A stretch of DNA of 64,000 nucleotides from JBFHIJ01 sp041596515. GTDB taxonomy: Bacteria > Bacteroidota > Ignavibacteria > Kapaibacteriales > UBA2268. Below, in pieces: positions 9,664 to 19,786 of the stretch; position 1 is the first letter of the stretch, and every line of letters begins with the position of its first letter. The notes beneath the pieces were generated by a model. It had not been told where the DNA came from. It was given only the letters and a program-made list of their open reading frames with translations, and ran no database searches. The translations under genes and the position numbers were made by a program. Location of the stretch: assembly GCA_041596515.1 (NCBI GenBank), contig JBFHIJ010000013.1, forward strand, positions 1 to 64,000, written 5' to 3'.

Positions 9664-10080
9664 CTATTCGCCTATAATTTTTACAAGTACCCTTTTCTTT
9701 CTTTTACCGTCATATTCGCCGTAAAAAATCTGCTCCCATGGGCCAAAGTCAAGTTTGCCGTCAGTGATAGCACAAGTTACTTCTCTGCCCATGATTTGCC
9801 TTTTTAAGTGAGCATCTGCATTGTCTTCATAGCCATTATGTGCATATTGAGAATGTGGCTTTTCAGGAGCCAGTTTTTCTAACCATAGTTCAAAGTCACT
9901 ATGCAAACCGGATTCGTCATCATTGATAAATACGCTTGCAGTAATGTGCATAGCATTTACCAAAATTATTCCTTCTTTGATGCCGCTTTCATCTATGCAC
10001 TGCTGCACGTCTCTAGTGATATTAATATATTGTCTTCGTTGCGTAGTGTTAAACCACAGCTCTTTTCTATAGCTTTTCAT
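9664..10080 (-). CDS. YjbQ family protein
   Basis: A 138-aa member of the UPF0047/YjbQ family, which has weak thiamine-phosphate synthase activity in some members. The conserved core is visible: a nucleotide/metal pocket around VNAMHITASVFINDDE, then HLKRQIMGREV and the terminal GPWEQIFYGEYDG strand. I chose the ATG at 10080 (MKSYRKELWF). The longer reading from 10119 adds 13 residues unlike the family. It is isolated, divergent from the lipoprotein gene at 10213, and flanked by about 195 bp of featureless AT-rich DNA on the recQ side (9469-9663). Confidence 0.85.
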   Translation of the reverse strand: MKSYRKELWFNTTQRRQYINITRDVQQCIDESGIKEGIILVNAMHITASVFINDDESGLHSDFELWLEKLAPEKPHSQYAHNGYEDNADAHLKRQIMGREVTCAITDGKLDFGPWEQIFYGEYDGKRKKRVLVKIIGE

Positions 10081-10212
10081 TTTTAGCCTCTGATTGATAA
10101 AATTAAATTGTAGAAGCAAATATAATATTATGCAAAATAAAAGAAAAATTGTAACATTGCATAAAGTTATGTGTCTATACAGTAATATAGATTTATATAG
10201 GAATTCAAAAAT

Positions 10213-10749
10213 ATGAAATATATAGTTATTAGTTTATTGTCTTTGCTACTGTTTTCCTGTGCCAAGGAAGTATCGAACAATCCGGTAAATACTGAAATAG
10301 AATTTGACACCGGAAGTTTTAAATTTGGAAGTGAAGCTCCTGATTTTGAAGTTAGAGATATTGGTGGCAATGCTATTAAACTAAGCGATTATCGTGGCAA
10401 AGTAGTGTTTATAGACTTTTGGGCTTCATGGTGTAATATCTGCACGAAAGCTATGCCGGAAGTAAAGTCAATATATAAAAAATATAAAGACAGCGAATTT
10501 GCTATGATTAGCATATCTCTTGATTATCAAGAAGATGCCTGGAAGCAAGCCATAATGTCTTACGATATGGAATGGACTCAAGTGTTTGACCAAAAACCAC
10601 CATCTGAGCAAAATATAGCATCTTTAAAATATAATATACCCGGAATACCCACGGTGGCTATTATTGATAAAGAAGGAAGGCTGCGCTACCTGAGTTACCA
10701 TAATAAGATACAGATTGAAACAGTTATAGATATGTATATTGATAAATAG
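10213..10749 (+). CDS. TlpA/ResA-like thioredoxin lipoprotein
   Basis: An envelope thiol-disulfide protein of 178 aa. A lipoprotein signal peptide ends in the lipobox LLFSC (Cys16). The thioredoxin fold of the AhpC-TSA/Redoxin type begins near residue 38 (GSEAPDFEVRDIGG). The active site is WASWCNICTKAMPE, with C74 and C77 as the CxxC pair, and a cis-proline follows in NIPGIPTVAII. Such proteins reduce or shuffle disulfides in cytochrome c maturation or secreted proteins. No partner gene is adjacent, so the client is unknown. The 145 bp after it (10750-10894) show nothing clear. Confidence 0.88.
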   Translation: MKYIVISLLSLLLFSCAKEVSNNPVNTEIEFDTGSFKFGSEAPDFEVRDIGGNAIKLSDYRGKVVFIDFWASWCNICTKAMPEVKSIYKKYKDSEFAMISISLDYQEDAWKQAIMSYDMEWTQVFDQKPPSEQNIASLKYNIPGIPTVAIIDKEGRLRYLSYHNKIQIETVIDMYIDK

Positions 10750-10894
10750 ATTTGATTCCGGGAATTACTATGATTAAGCTTGGCTTGGAACTGATATCGA
10801 TTCTCAACACTATATTTAAGTTGAAAGCATCGCTAGATATAACAGGATAGATACTAAATCTGTATAACTTAAAAAAAATAGTTCCATGATAATA

Positions 10895-12361
10895 CTATTT
10901 GCCCCACTTCATTATCTCTTCTTTATCGTCGAAATGATGTCTTGTAGTGCCTAATATTTGGTACGTTTCGTGACCCTTTCCGGCTATCAGAATTATGTCG
11001 TCTTTCATTGATATTTGATATGCCAGCTTGATTGCTTCGGCTCTACCTGGAATTTCACAGCAGTTGTGACGGAATTCAATTCCTTCAAATATTTCTTTTC
11101 TGATGGAAGTCGGATCTTCTGTTCTTGGGTTGTCATCAGTTACAATGCTGAAATGAGCGGTGTCAGTGCTTATATTTCCCATTTTAGGACGTTTTGTGCG
11201 GTCTCTGTTTCCACCGCATCCGAATACAGAAATTAGCTTTCCTTTAGAACCCGATTCTATAAGTACTTCTTTTGCTGCTTTTAGTGCTTTGTCTAATGCA
11301 TCAGGTGTGTGAGCGTAGTCTATCAGTCCAACAGCTCCGTTTGCCAGATTTACTCTGTCCATTCTGCCGGGAGCACCTTTTGCGGTGCTGACTGCTTGTT
11401 TCACTTGATATGGCTCTTCATTTTCCAATATTGGTAGAGAAAGAGCCATTGCTATATTATCAATATTAAATTTTCCAATCAGCGAAGTGCTGAAATCCAT
11501 TTTTGTATTGTGCTGTATGGAAAAAGTCATACCACTGATTTTTGAATTCTCATCTAATATTTGTATGGTATTTGTAGCATTCCTTCCTATACTATATATC
11601 TTTTCTGTAGTGCAATTCTTAAGTATTGCTTTTGAGTAATCATCATCACCATTTACGATAGCAAATCCATCTGTTTGAATTCTGCTGAATAGGATGCTTT
11701 TAGCTGCTGCGTACTCATGCATAGTTTTATGGTAATCTAAATGTTCATGACTCAAATTAGTGAATATACCTGCCTTAAAGCTAATGTTATCAGCTCTGCT
11801 CTGCACTAATGCGTGAGAAGAAACTTCCATAAATACTTTTTCTATTCCTGCATCTACCATATCTGCTAAAAGTTCTGCTAATTCAAGCGACTCAGGAGTT
11901 GTGTGAGAAGCTTCAATTTTCTTTTCGCCTATATAAATTCCTGTGGTGCCTATGATTCCGGTTTTGTAGCCCAAAGATTTATAGATATGCTTCATAATAA
12001 ATGAAATAGTAGTCTTTCCATTTGTGCCGGTGATGCCATATATATCGAGTTTTTCAGCCGGTCTGTCATAGAAATTGTGAGCAAGGTCTGATAATGTTTT
12101 TCTGGAATTATCTACAGTTAGATAAGCTACATTTTCTTTTATTTTATCTGGTAATATCTCGCAGACAATTACAGAAGCGCCAAGTTCTATAGCTTTGTCT
12201 ATATATTTATGACCATCAGTTTGCTCTCCTCGCATAGCAACGAATAAATCACCGGTGTTGACTTTTCGCGAATCGTAGCAAATATTTGATATTGTAGAAG
12301 GGAATGAACCTTTATGTCCAATTATGTTTATATCTTTTATAAGAGCTTCAAAGTTTTTCAT
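10895..12361 (-). CDS. murE: UDP-MurNAc-tripeptide synthetase MurE
   Basis: Adds the third amino acid to UDP-MurNAc-L-Ala-D-Glu during peptidoglycan synthesis in the cytoplasm. The N-terminal uridine-binding domain has NICYDSRKVNTGDLFVAMRG, followed by the ATP loop GITGTNGKTTISF near residue 110 and the central Mur ligase domain. The C-terminal domain carries DDNPRTEDP. The DNPR motif is the known signature for meso-diaminopimelate as substrate, so a DAP-type wall is predicted. At 488 aa it is full length. Unusually it lies outside a dcw cluster, with no mur or fts neighbours in the window. Confidence 0.96.
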   Translation of the reverse strand: MKNFEALIKDINIIGHKGSFPSTISNICYDSRKVNTGDLFVAMRGEQTDGHKYIDKAIELGASVIVCEILPDKIKENVAYLTVDNSRKTLSDLAHNFYDRPAEKLDIYGITGTNGKTTISFIMKHIYKSLGYKTGIIGTTGIYIGEKKIEASHTTPESLELAELLADMVDAGIEKVFMEVSSHALVQSRADNISFKAGIFTNLSHEHLDYHKTMHEYAAAKSILFSRIQTDGFAIVNGDDDYSKAILKNCTTEKIYSIGRNATNTIQILDENSKISGMTFSIQHNTKMDFSTSLIGKFNIDNIAMALSLPILENEEPYQVKQAVSTAKGAPGRMDRVNLANGAVGLIDYAHTPDALDKALKAAKEVLIESGSKGKLISVFGCGGNRDRTKRPKMGNISTDTAHFSIVTDDNPRTEDPTSIRKEIFEGIEFRHNCCEIPGRAEAIKLAYQISMKDDIILIAGKGHETYQILGTTRHHFDDKEEIMKWGK

Positions 12362-12561
12362 AGGAAATCGTTTCCTTGTAATTTACTAAATTGCTTCCTC
12401 TGAGTATAGGTAAGCATTTTTATCTTATATTTAAAGTATATTTCGCAGTTCAATTTTGATTGAAAGCTTAGGTATATTATTAGGAATTAGAGTACTTACT
12501 TTGCTTGATAAGACACACTATGTGAATGTACAAAATCACAGTTCAAAAATAGGAAGAAAAA

Positions 12562-13359
12562 TTGAAAAGATATATATTAGTATTGACATTTTTAATGATA
12601 AGTAGTTGTATTTCATCAAAAGCCGCCGCATTAGACTCTATATTATGGCATGACGTCAAAGCATTTGGCAGAGATTTCACTGGTGTTGGTAGTTCTTTAG
12701 TCTCCAATAGAAATGATGAAGTATACTATTTGGGAGCGTCTTTTTTGCTAAGTTTGGCAGCAATGCCTACTGACCGGACTGTGCAGGATTTTACGCAAAG
12801 AAATACATCTCTGTTTGCAGATGACTACTTTGATTTTGTAGATAACTACGGGCTGAAGACAAGTGCTGCAATCTTTACAGCTGTACCTTATTTATATGGT
12901 CTTGTCTCAGGCGATGAATATGTAAGAGTTACCGGAAGATTAGTAGGAGAGTCTATAATTTTGGCAGGGGTAGTTACAGGCTCTTTAAAAATAATATTAG
13001 GGCGAGCAAGACCTACAAATCAGGATGACAACTACAATTTTCAGTATTTTGAATTAGATGATGAGTATAATTCCTTCCCATCGGGTCATACTACAATCGC
13101 ATTTGCTATATCTTCTGTAGTAGCCGGCAGAGTAAATCGATGGTGGGCTTATGTAGGGGCTTATGGTCTATCTGCCTCTACTGCTTATGCTAGGATGTAT
13201 AAAAACAGGCACTGGTTCAGCGATGTATTGCTTGGAGCAGCTATCGGTACCTTAAGTGGCTTGGCAGTAATGGACGCTCATGATAATGACTGTCATGATA
13301 GAACATCGCTCTCGTTATATGCCACTCCAGTCGGGGTAGGGGTAGTGTATAGGTTTTAA
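12562..13359 (+). CDS. PAP2-family membrane phosphatase
   Basis: A 265-aa phosphatidic-acid-phosphatase-2/haloperoxidase-fold protein. All three catalytic motifs are visible: KIILGRARPTN (KxxxxxxRP) near residue 142, PSGH near 172 and RMYKNRHWFSD (RxxxxxHxxxD) near 212. A signal peptide covers residues 1-23. The start is a TTG at 12562, supported by an AGGAAG ribosome site at 12551-12556. Homologues dephosphorylate undecaprenyl pyrophosphate or lipid A, but the substrate here is not decided by sequence. A four-helix membrane protein gene starts 10 bp downstream. Confidence 0.88.
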   Translation: MKRYILVLTFLMISSCISSKAAALDSILWHDVKAFGRDFTGVGSSLVSNRNDEVYYLGASFLLSLAAMPTDRTVQDFTQRNTSLFADDYFDFVDNYGLKTSAAIFTAVPYLYGLVSGDEYVRVTGRLVGESIILAGVVTGSLKIILGRARPTNQDDNYNFQYFELDDEYNSFPSGHTTIAFAISSVVAGRVNRWWAYVGAYGLSASTAYARMYKNRHWFSDVLLGAAIGTLSGLAVMDAHDNDCHDRTSLSLYATPVGVGVVYRF

Positions 13360-13369
13360 GGATGAAAAT

Positions 13370-13816
13370 ATGCTATTCGGAAAACTATTTGTTTTAAAGA
13401 TATTCAAGATTATAACCACTATTGTTATATATCTGTTTACTTACGAGTATCTGCTTTATGTTTATCATGAGTTGAGTGAAGCTATACTTGGTGGTTTCAG
13501 GAGAGATATTTCTTGGGGGATAGGAATTTACTCTTTTTTTTGTTTTTATATTGTCTTGACTTTAATTTATCATATAATGGCTTTATTCTTAAAGCAGAGG
13601 AGTAAAAAGATACTATTGATTGGTTTACAAATTGGTCTTGTCGTCTTTTTGATTAATTCCATCAGATGGAATCCTTATAAAACCATATGTATAGTTGTAC
13701 CTGCAATATTTTTGAGTCTTTATATTCCCTTCAGACTTGTTCGAATTTCAACAAAACTGAGACATTTGGATAGTTTAGAAATAACTGAGTGGCTGCATGA
13801 TTATACTAAAGTTTAG
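13370..13816 (+). CDS. hypothetical four-helix membrane protein
   Basis: A 148-aa integral membrane protein that I do not recognise. About four hydrophobic segments are visible (roughly residues 8-28, 48-75, 82-95 and 105-125), followed by a short charged cytoplasmic-looking tail. It begins 10 bp after the PAP2 phosphatase, so the two are likely co-transcribed and may work on the same lipid. No catalytic motif is visible. A shared terminator follows at 13862-13896. Confidence 0.65.
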   Translation: MLFGKLFVLKIFKIITTIVIYLFTYEYLLYVYHELSEAILGGFRRDISWGIGIYSFFCFYIVLTLIYHIMALFLKQRSKKILLIGLQIGLVVFLINSIRWNPYKTICIVVPAIFLSLYIPFRLVRISTKLRHLDSLEITEWLHDYTKV

Positions 13817-13861
13817 TAGGAGGCATGGATCTAAATGGTGTGATAAACCTTTTTCTACTAC

Positions 13862-13896
13862 AAAAAAAAAAGAGACCCAAATGAGTCTCTTTAAAA
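13862..13896. terminator. bidirectional rho-independent terminator
   Basis: AAAGAGAC pairs with GTCTCTTT around an 8-nt loop, with an A-run before and T/A-rich sequence after. It separates the convergent membrane-protein gene (+) and tolC-like gene (-). Confidence 0.8.
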
Positions 13897-13915
13897 AGTT
13901 ATATATCTGCAATGC

Positions 13916-15220
13916 TTATCTTCTATAAACTATCTGACCGGTAAGCTTCTTCAGCTCTTGCTCCGATGCAATAAGATTGTATGTAGACTGTATTTGATCA
14001 AATGCAGCATTCAGATAAATCAGTTGAATATCTCTGTAATTGAAAGAACTGATAGCGCCTGAATCAAATTTTTGCTCAGCTATCTGTAAATTCAACTCAG
14101 CACTTTTCAAGTTTTCAGTAGAAACATTAAATAAATCTTTACGTAATTTATAAAGCTCTACCTGAAATTTCAAAGTGTTTTCAAGTCTTATTTGAGTTTC
14201 GCTAATTCGGTACTCGCCCGTTTCTACATCAATTTTTGCAGCTTCCAAAGCTCTTTCTGTATTCCCTCCGTTAAAGATGTTTACAGAGAGTCTTAGATTA
14301 GCATAATAGTCATAGTTATCAGAGCTTGTAGCGTCCATCCCTTGGTATTTGACTCGTGCATTATTATAGTCAAATCCAGAACCCAAAGTAAGCTGTGGCA
14401 GCCAAGCATTTTCGTTAATGCTAAGCTCTGATTTTAAAATATTCTGATTATATTTCAAACTTTTGAGCGATTTATTATTTTCAAACATCAAAGTGCGAAG
14501 CTCTGCAAAATTAGCTTCCATATTTTCAGGTTGAATCTCACCAATAGGCTCAAATTTAGTATCATCAGTTTCGCCAAGCAGTAGATTTAATTCACGCAAT
14601 GCATTGCGATAGTTTATCTCTTGATATAACAAATTTGTAGAGTCTTTTAGGTAGTTGTTTTTAAGTTGAAGTACCTCAAAAGTTACAGCATTGCCTAGGT
14701 CCTTTGCGATTTCAACCCTTCTGTACCTGTCAGCAGAAAGGGACATTACTTTATTTAAAACGTCTAATTTTTGTTTGTCCAACTGAGCTTGATGGTAAGC
14801 TAAGGTAATATCTTTAACAAGAGTTTCCTTAGTATCATATTCGCTGTTTTGCGCTAATTTATCATAAGTCTCTAATTTGTCTTTTCTGTCTGCAATTGAG
14901 AATCCGTCAAAAAGCACCCAATTCAAACCCAAAGATGCAGATAAAGAATTAGTAGTACTTTCGTCAGGCATAGTAGCCGCAGGGCGGTTATCTAAGCGAT
15001 TCCCCTGAGTTACAGTTGCGTCAAGAGTAGGATACCTGCCTGCAGCACCCCATGCGTTGTTTATTCCAGCCAGTTTGCTGGAGGCACGAGCTATTTTTAC
15101 TTGATGATTGTTATCAAGTCCAATTATGATGGCGTCTTCCAGGCTAATCTCTCTTGCTGAAGTAACAGAAAGAGAGCAAGCCAGAGTCAGCATAAATATT
15201 ATATTTTTGTATATTTTCAT
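13916..15220 (-). CDS. TolC-family outer-membrane efflux channel
   Basis: The outer-membrane duct of the tripartite efflux system encoded with the two genes upstream on the same strand. This 434-aa protein has a signal peptide (about 1-22, ending SVTSA), then two OEP repeats of long amphipathic helices. Each repeat contains beta-barrel strands such as LSASLGLNWVLFDGFS and NLRLSVNIFNGG. The length and the GG/FDG turn motifs match the TolC family. The RND pump gene ends 7 bp before its start, so this is the third gene of the operon. Confidence 0.92.
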   Translation of the reverse strand: MKIYKNIIFMLTLACSLSVTSAREISLEDAIIIGLDNNHQVKIARASSKLAGINNAWGAAGRYPTLDATVTQGNRLDNRPAATMPDESTTNSLSASLGLNWVLFDGFSIADRKDKLETYDKLAQNSEYDTKETLVKDITLAYHQAQLDKQKLDVLNKVMSLSADRYRRVEIAKDLGNAVTFEVLQLKNNYLKDSTNLLYQEINYRNALRELNLLLGETDDTKFEPIGEIQPENMEANFAELRTLMFENNKSLKSLKYNQNILKSELSINENAWLPQLTLGSGFDYNNARVKYQGMDATSSDNYDYYANLRLSVNIFNGGNTERALEAAKIDVETGEYRISETQIRLENTLKFQVELYKLRKDLFNVSTENLKSAELNLQIAEQKFDSGAISSFNYRDIQLIYLNAAFDQIQSTYNLIASEQELKKLTGQIVYRR

Positions 15221-15227
15221 TTGATTA

Positions 15228-18200
15228 TTAACCCAACGATCTTTGATAATTATCCATAGCCGGTTCTAATTCTTCGTTTGTATATGATTTCTTTCCAAAC
15301 AAGTTATAGATTTTGTGTTTCACATCATTGTTACAAACTATAAGAGCAGGGAAGAAAATTAAAATAAATACAGTTCCAAATAGAACGCCGTAAGCCAGAG
15401 CAATAGCCATAGGTATAAGGAACTGCGCTTGGAAACTTGTTTCCAAAATCAAAGGATAAAGCCCTATAGAAGTAGTGATAGTAGTAAGCATAATCGCTCT
15501 AAATCGAGCTAACCCGGCTTTGTGAGCAGCTTCTTCTACTTTGCTACCTTCGACAATCAAAGAATTATATTTAGATAAAAACACCACCGCATCATTTACA
15601 ATTACACCGGCAAGAGCAACCATTCCCCATGCAGAAAGCATAGAAATTGGTACACCTTCTAATCCATGTCCCCATGCAGCACCCATCCATCCGATAGGCA
15701 CCATACTTATAATCATAAATGACTGAATATATGACTTGAAGTGAATCATAATAATAAGTAAGATAACAAAGAATGCAATTAGAAAGTAAAAGGCCATTTC
15801 ACTGGCACTTTCTTTAGAGCTCTTCATTTGTCCCATAAATTCATACTTAACGCCCGGATATTTTGCTTGAATCATCGGCATTATATCTTTAGATATCTTC
15901 TCTAAAATAGGAGGTACATCATCATTCGGATCTTTCAAATCAGCTTCAACAGTTATCTCTTTTTGCAGATTATAACGCTTAATGCTGACCGGTCCTCGCT
16001 CGATAGTATAGTCAATTAATTCTTTCAGAGGATATTCGCCCTGTGCGGTTTTAATTCTCATATTTTCAAATTGCGTCATAGTTTTTCTATCTTCTTTCGG
16101 ATATCTCACCCAGACTCTTATTTCATCTTTACCTTCCTGCAATCTTTGAGCCTGTCCACCATAGAAGCCTTGTCTGACTTGATTTGCTATATAATTTTGA
16201 TTTAAACCAAGAGCAAAAGCTTTAGGTTTGAGTTTTATTTTGATTTCCTGCTTGCCTATAGGCGAGTTATCTGAAATGTTAGTTAGAGCTGATATGGTTT
16301 CGAGCTCTTTTTCTAATAACTCTTTTGCACGAGACATTTCTATAGAGTTTTTACTCAAAAGAGTCAAAGATACAGGCTTACCAAATCTATCAGATCCGCC
16401 TACAACAAATTTTTCGGCTTCGGGAACGTGACCAATTCTTTTGCGAACCATTTCTGCAATCTGATTGGAAGTCAGAGCACGGTCGTCGATCTCATGGAAG
16501 TATACATTAATTGAACCAGTATGCGAACCTGATTCGGTTCCCGAAAAGGCACTTCCCATACTTAAACTAGTATATTTAATATAAGGCAATGTGTCCCCGG
16601 TTGACTTAATAGAGTCAGCCACAGCCCATACTGTTTTTTCATAATTTTCCAGGTATTCACGAGTAATCTGCTCGCCTGTGCCCGGTTTGAATGCTATATT
16701 AATATTGAATGTATCAAACGGTATAGCAGGGAAGAAAGTAGCTCGAATAACTCCACCGAAGACCATACCAATAGTAATAACAAATAGAGCAACGGGGATA
16801 GTTATTACAAACCATCTCCATTTAATGATTTTTTTCAGCAATCTGCCGTAAATATTTACTCTGAACATATCAATTCCTGCTTCTAACTTTCTTCTAAATT
16901 TTTGAATAGGTGTATCTTTTATGTTTTTATTGAGTACCCATTTATGAGCTAAGTGAGCAGGGAGCACAAAAAATGCTTCAAATAGAGAGAATAACAAAGA
17001 AAAAATAACTACAATCGCCATTTCCTTCATAAATTCCAAACCACCCTGAGTAATCAAAAGTACCGGAATAAATGCTACTATAGTAGTAGATACAGAAGTA
17101 ATTACTGCAGGCAACACTTCCATAGTGCCATCTACCGCAGCCTGTTTCCTTGATTTACCTCTTTCAAAATGAGTAAATATATTTTCACCAATAACAATAC
17201 CGTCATCAACCAAAATACCAATAACCAGTATCATACCAAACAGTGATATCATATTTATTGTAACGTCGTAAAAGCTTGCAGCCATAAACATCGCAAAAAA
17301 TGATGCAGGGATGCCCATTGCCACCCAGAATGAAAGCCCAAATCGAAGGAAAAATGTAAGTGAAAGCACCACTAAAAGCAAACCTATTCCACCGTTATTA
17401 ACTAATAACTGCAGACGTTGCTCCAGCAATGTCATAAAGTTCCAAGTGATTTCAAGAGTCGCTTGAGGGTGTTTGATGTTAAATTCTGTAACATAATTTT
17501 CGATAAAATCTGTAATTTTACTCAAATCCTCTTCGGGAAGTTTTTCAATATTAAAAGAGATACTAGGCTTACCGTTAAGTGTAGCCCCGGTTGTAACATC
17601 AGCAAATTTAATCTTTACATCAGCAATATCTCTGATTTTAGTTAAACTACCATCCTTTTGGGCTGCTACAACAATTTCACCCACTTTAGTCGGATTTACG
17701 CTTCTGGAGCGAGATCTGATAAGTATTTCTTCTTGAGGTGACTTGATCATACCCGCTGAAATATCTATATTATTTTGCCTTATTGCTGAAGAAATCTGAT
17801 CGAAAGTTATTCCGTATCGGAGCAAGTCGTTTTCTCTTACTTCTACAGAAAGCTCAGTTGCAGGATATCCCGATACAGTAAGCTGGCTAACGATGCCGGA
17901 AGATCTGAAATCTTCTTCTACCAGATATGCTAACTTTTTGAGATGCATAAGGTCTATGTCGCCATATAAAGCCATAAACATCGCTTTGGTAGTTGCTTTT
18001 TGCTTATAAACTATGGGTCTTTCCGCATCCACAGGGAAAGAAGAAATGCCATCGATAGAGTTTTTTACTTCCATCAAAGTTTCATCCAAATCATACTCAC
18101 CGGTAGTTACTATCTGAACAGAACTGAAATTTTCTGACGAAGTAGATTTGATTTCTTTGATGCCTACGATACCACGCACTGCTTCTTCAACCCTGACAGT

Positions 18201-18392
18201 TATGCCCTCTTCCATCTCTTTAGGAGAGGCTCCGGGATAAGCGACATTAACAAATATATTTTTAGGAGTAGTTTCAGGGAACATCGACATTTTCATAGAT
18301 AGCATCGCTATCATCCCGCCAATAATCAAAGAAGCCAGAAATATATTTGCATAAAATGGGTATTTAACAAATTGCTCTATTATCTTTCTCAT
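15228..18392 (-). CDS. RND-family efflux pump permease
   Basis: The inner-membrane proton-driven pump of a tripartite exporter, 1054 aa, with twelve transmembrane helices and two large periplasmic loops. TM4 carries the proton-relay acidic pair in GILVDDGIVIGENIFTHFE (near residue 393). The second half has the matching helix GVIVNDAVVFLSKYNS (near 937), where the lysine of AcrB is absent. That places it in the HAE-like branch common in Bacteroidota rather than with AcrB orthologues. Substrates cannot be inferred. The adaptor gene ends 26 bp before the start and the TolC gene follows after 7 bp. Confidence 0.95.
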   Translation of the reverse strand: MRKIIEQFVKYPFYANIFLASLIIGGMIAMLSMKMSMFPETTPKNIFVNVAYPGASPKEMEEGITVRVEEAVRGIVGIKEIKSTSSENFSSVQIVTTGEYDLDETLMEVKNSIDGISSFPVDAERPIVYKQKATTKAMFMALYGDIDLMHLKKLAYLVEEDFRSSGIVSQLTVSGYPATELSVEVRENDLLRYGITFDQISSAIRQNNIDISAGMIKSPQEEILIRSRSRSVNPTKVGEIVVAAQKDGSLTKIRDIADVKIKFADVTTGATLNGKPSISFNIEKLPEEDLSKITDFIENYVTEFNIKHPQATLEITWNFMTLLEQRLQLLVNNGGIGLLLVVLSLTFFLRFGLSFWVAMGIPASFFAMFMAASFYDVTINMISLFGMILVIGILVDDGIVIGENIFTHFERGKSRKQAAVDGTMEVLPAVITSVSTTIVAFIPVLLITQGGLEFMKEMAIVVIFSLLFSLFEAFFVLPAHLAHKWVLNKNIKDTPIQKFRRKLEAGIDMFRVNIYGRLLKKIIKWRWFVITIPVALFVITIGMVFGGVIRATFFPAIPFDTFNINIAFKPGTGEQITREYLENYEKTVWAVADSIKSTGDTLPYIKYTSLSMGSAFSGTESGSHTGSINVYFHEIDDRALTSNQIAEMVRKRIGHVPEAEKFVVGGSDRFGKPVSLTLLSKNSIEMSRAKELLEKELETISALTNISDNSPIGKQEIKIKLKPKAFALGLNQNYIANQVRQGFYGGQAQRLQEGKDEIRVWVRYPKEDRKTMTQFENMRIKTAQGEYPLKELIDYTIERGPVSIKRYNLQKEITVEADLKDPNDDVPPILEKISKDIMPMIQAKYPGVKYEFMGQMKSSKESASEMAFYFLIAFFVILLIIMIHFKSYIQSFMIISMVPIGWMGAAWGHGLEGVPISMLSAWGMVALAGVIVNDAVVFLSKYNSLIVEGSKVEEAAHKAGLARFRAIMLTTITTSIGLYPLILETSFQAQFLIPMAIALAYGVLFGTVFILIFFPALIVCNNDVKHKIYNLFGKKSYTNEELEPAMDNYQRSLG

Positions 18393-18418
18393 ATTTAAAT
18401 ATCATATTTTATTGGATA

Positions 18419-19546
18419 TTACTTTTTTAAAATCTCTACAGGGATATCTTCGGTTACATTGATCAAAGGCTCATTCACTACTAATGTACCTTCCGTTAGT
18501 CCTCTGAAAAACAAAGTAGTCTCGTTATATTTTACTATATCAATTTTGGATTTTGCTAACTTCATATCTTCATTGACAAAATATACTTCATCCTGATTGA
18601 AAACTGCATTTCTCGGAAGTTTCATTACAGAGTTATAGGTAATTGCACCAAACTCAGCTTTCATGTACATCCCTTTAAATAGGGGATCTTTGTTTTGATT
18701 TATGGTTACAAATATGCTTATTGACTGTGTCGTCGGATCTATAAATTCAGATTTTCTATTTACTGAGCCAACCCAGTTAAATTTATCATCGTCAGTGGAA
18801 ACATTGACTTTTTGACCAACTCTAATTTTACGAGACAGATCATAATTAACTGCTACTTCAAGCTCTAAAATATCTGTTCTTATCATTTTAGCAAGCTTAG
18901 AGCCCATATTAACTACTGCACCTGTTTCTAAGTATACTTCATTAAAAGCACCCTTAAACGGTGCAACTAATTCATATTTAGTAAGTCTGATTTCATCACT
19001 TTGTATTGCGTAATATTCGCTTATGATATTCCTGCCGGAAAGAAAGATTTTTTCTTTACTATTTGATATTTTAGGTAATTCAGGTAAGTCTTTATCTAAT
19101 TCGATATTATTAAAAAAGGTTTCCCATGCAGGATATGAAGAGGTGAAGTCGATAAGCATATCAGGAAGCATATTTGCTAAAGTAGTTAAGTAGCGACTTT
19201 TCCTGCCTTTTAAGGCCAGTACTGCTTCTTCGGAAAAAATTCTTACCAATACCTGACCCTTCTGAAAGCTCTGACCTTTTTTAAGAGGCACATCACCCGG
19301 AAGAATTTTACCTGAAACTTCAGAAATTAAGTCTACAAAACTTCTGGATTCTAAACGCCCAGTCGATATAATCTTTGTAGTAAGTGTGTCATATTTTACC
19401 TCAGCTACAGTTACTTTTAAGAGCCTTTCAGGGGGCCTTTGTTGCTTAGGCTCCTCTTTCATGTCTGAAAAAAAATAAAAGCCTAATATGCTAAGCGATA
19501 AAGTAGCAATAATAGCCAAAATAATGGGAAACATTCGCGTTGTCAT
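18419..19546 (-). CDS. HlyD/AcrA-family periplasmic adaptor
   Basis: The membrane-fusion protein linking the RND pump to the TolC channel. At 375 aa it has an N-terminal anchor (about residues 7-27) and a lipoyl half-motif (GKILPGDVPLKKGQSFQKGQ near 80). A helical segment that is shorter than usual and somewhat divergent follows. The second lipoyl half (ELVAPFKGAFNEVYLETGA) lies near 195 and the beta-barrel domains come after it. It is the first gene of the minus-strand operon. Its upstream 240 bp (19547-19786) hold the presumed promoter, but I see no consensus match there. Confidence 0.92.
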   Translation of the reverse strand: MTTRMFPIILAIIATLSLSILGFYFFSDMKEEPKQQRPPERLLKVTVAEVKYDTLTTKIISTGRLESRSFVDLISEVSGKILPGDVPLKKGQSFQKGQVLVRIFSEEAVLALKGRKSRYLTTLANMLPDMLIDFTSSYPAWETFFNNIELDKDLPELPKISNSKEKIFLSGRNIISEYYAIQSDEIRLTKYELVAPFKGAFNEVYLETGAVVNMGSKLAKMIRTDILELEVAVNYDLSRKIRVGQKVNVSTDDDKFNWVGSVNRKSEFIDPTTQSISIFVTINQNKDPLFKGMYMKAEFGAITYNSVMKLPRNAVFNQDEVYFVNEDMKLAKSKIDIVKYNETTLFFRGLTEGTLVVNEPLINVTEDIPVEILKK

Positions 19547-19786
19547 AAATCTATCTTGCTTTAATTAGTTAAAAATATGTTTCTGCTACGTGTGAAATTG
19601 TATTTTGTTTCAAAATCTTGAATATTGGTAGAGACTGAATTTAAGCAAGATTGGTTTAAGAATTTTTGCAAAAATTGCTTTTTTACAAAAAACTATAGGT
19701 AAGGTAAGGATACAGAGTGGTGAGATTAGTGATATAAGCAGAGATACGGTTATGAGTACCTCTACTTATATAAATTATTTTCAACA

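Noticed and set aside
12562..13816. PAP2 plus membrane protein as a new lipid-modifying system
   Set aside because: Only proximity links them. The second protein has no informative motif.
19547..19786. Search for a regulator or RNA upstream of the efflux operon
   Set aside because: No frame, hairpin or consensus promoter stands out.
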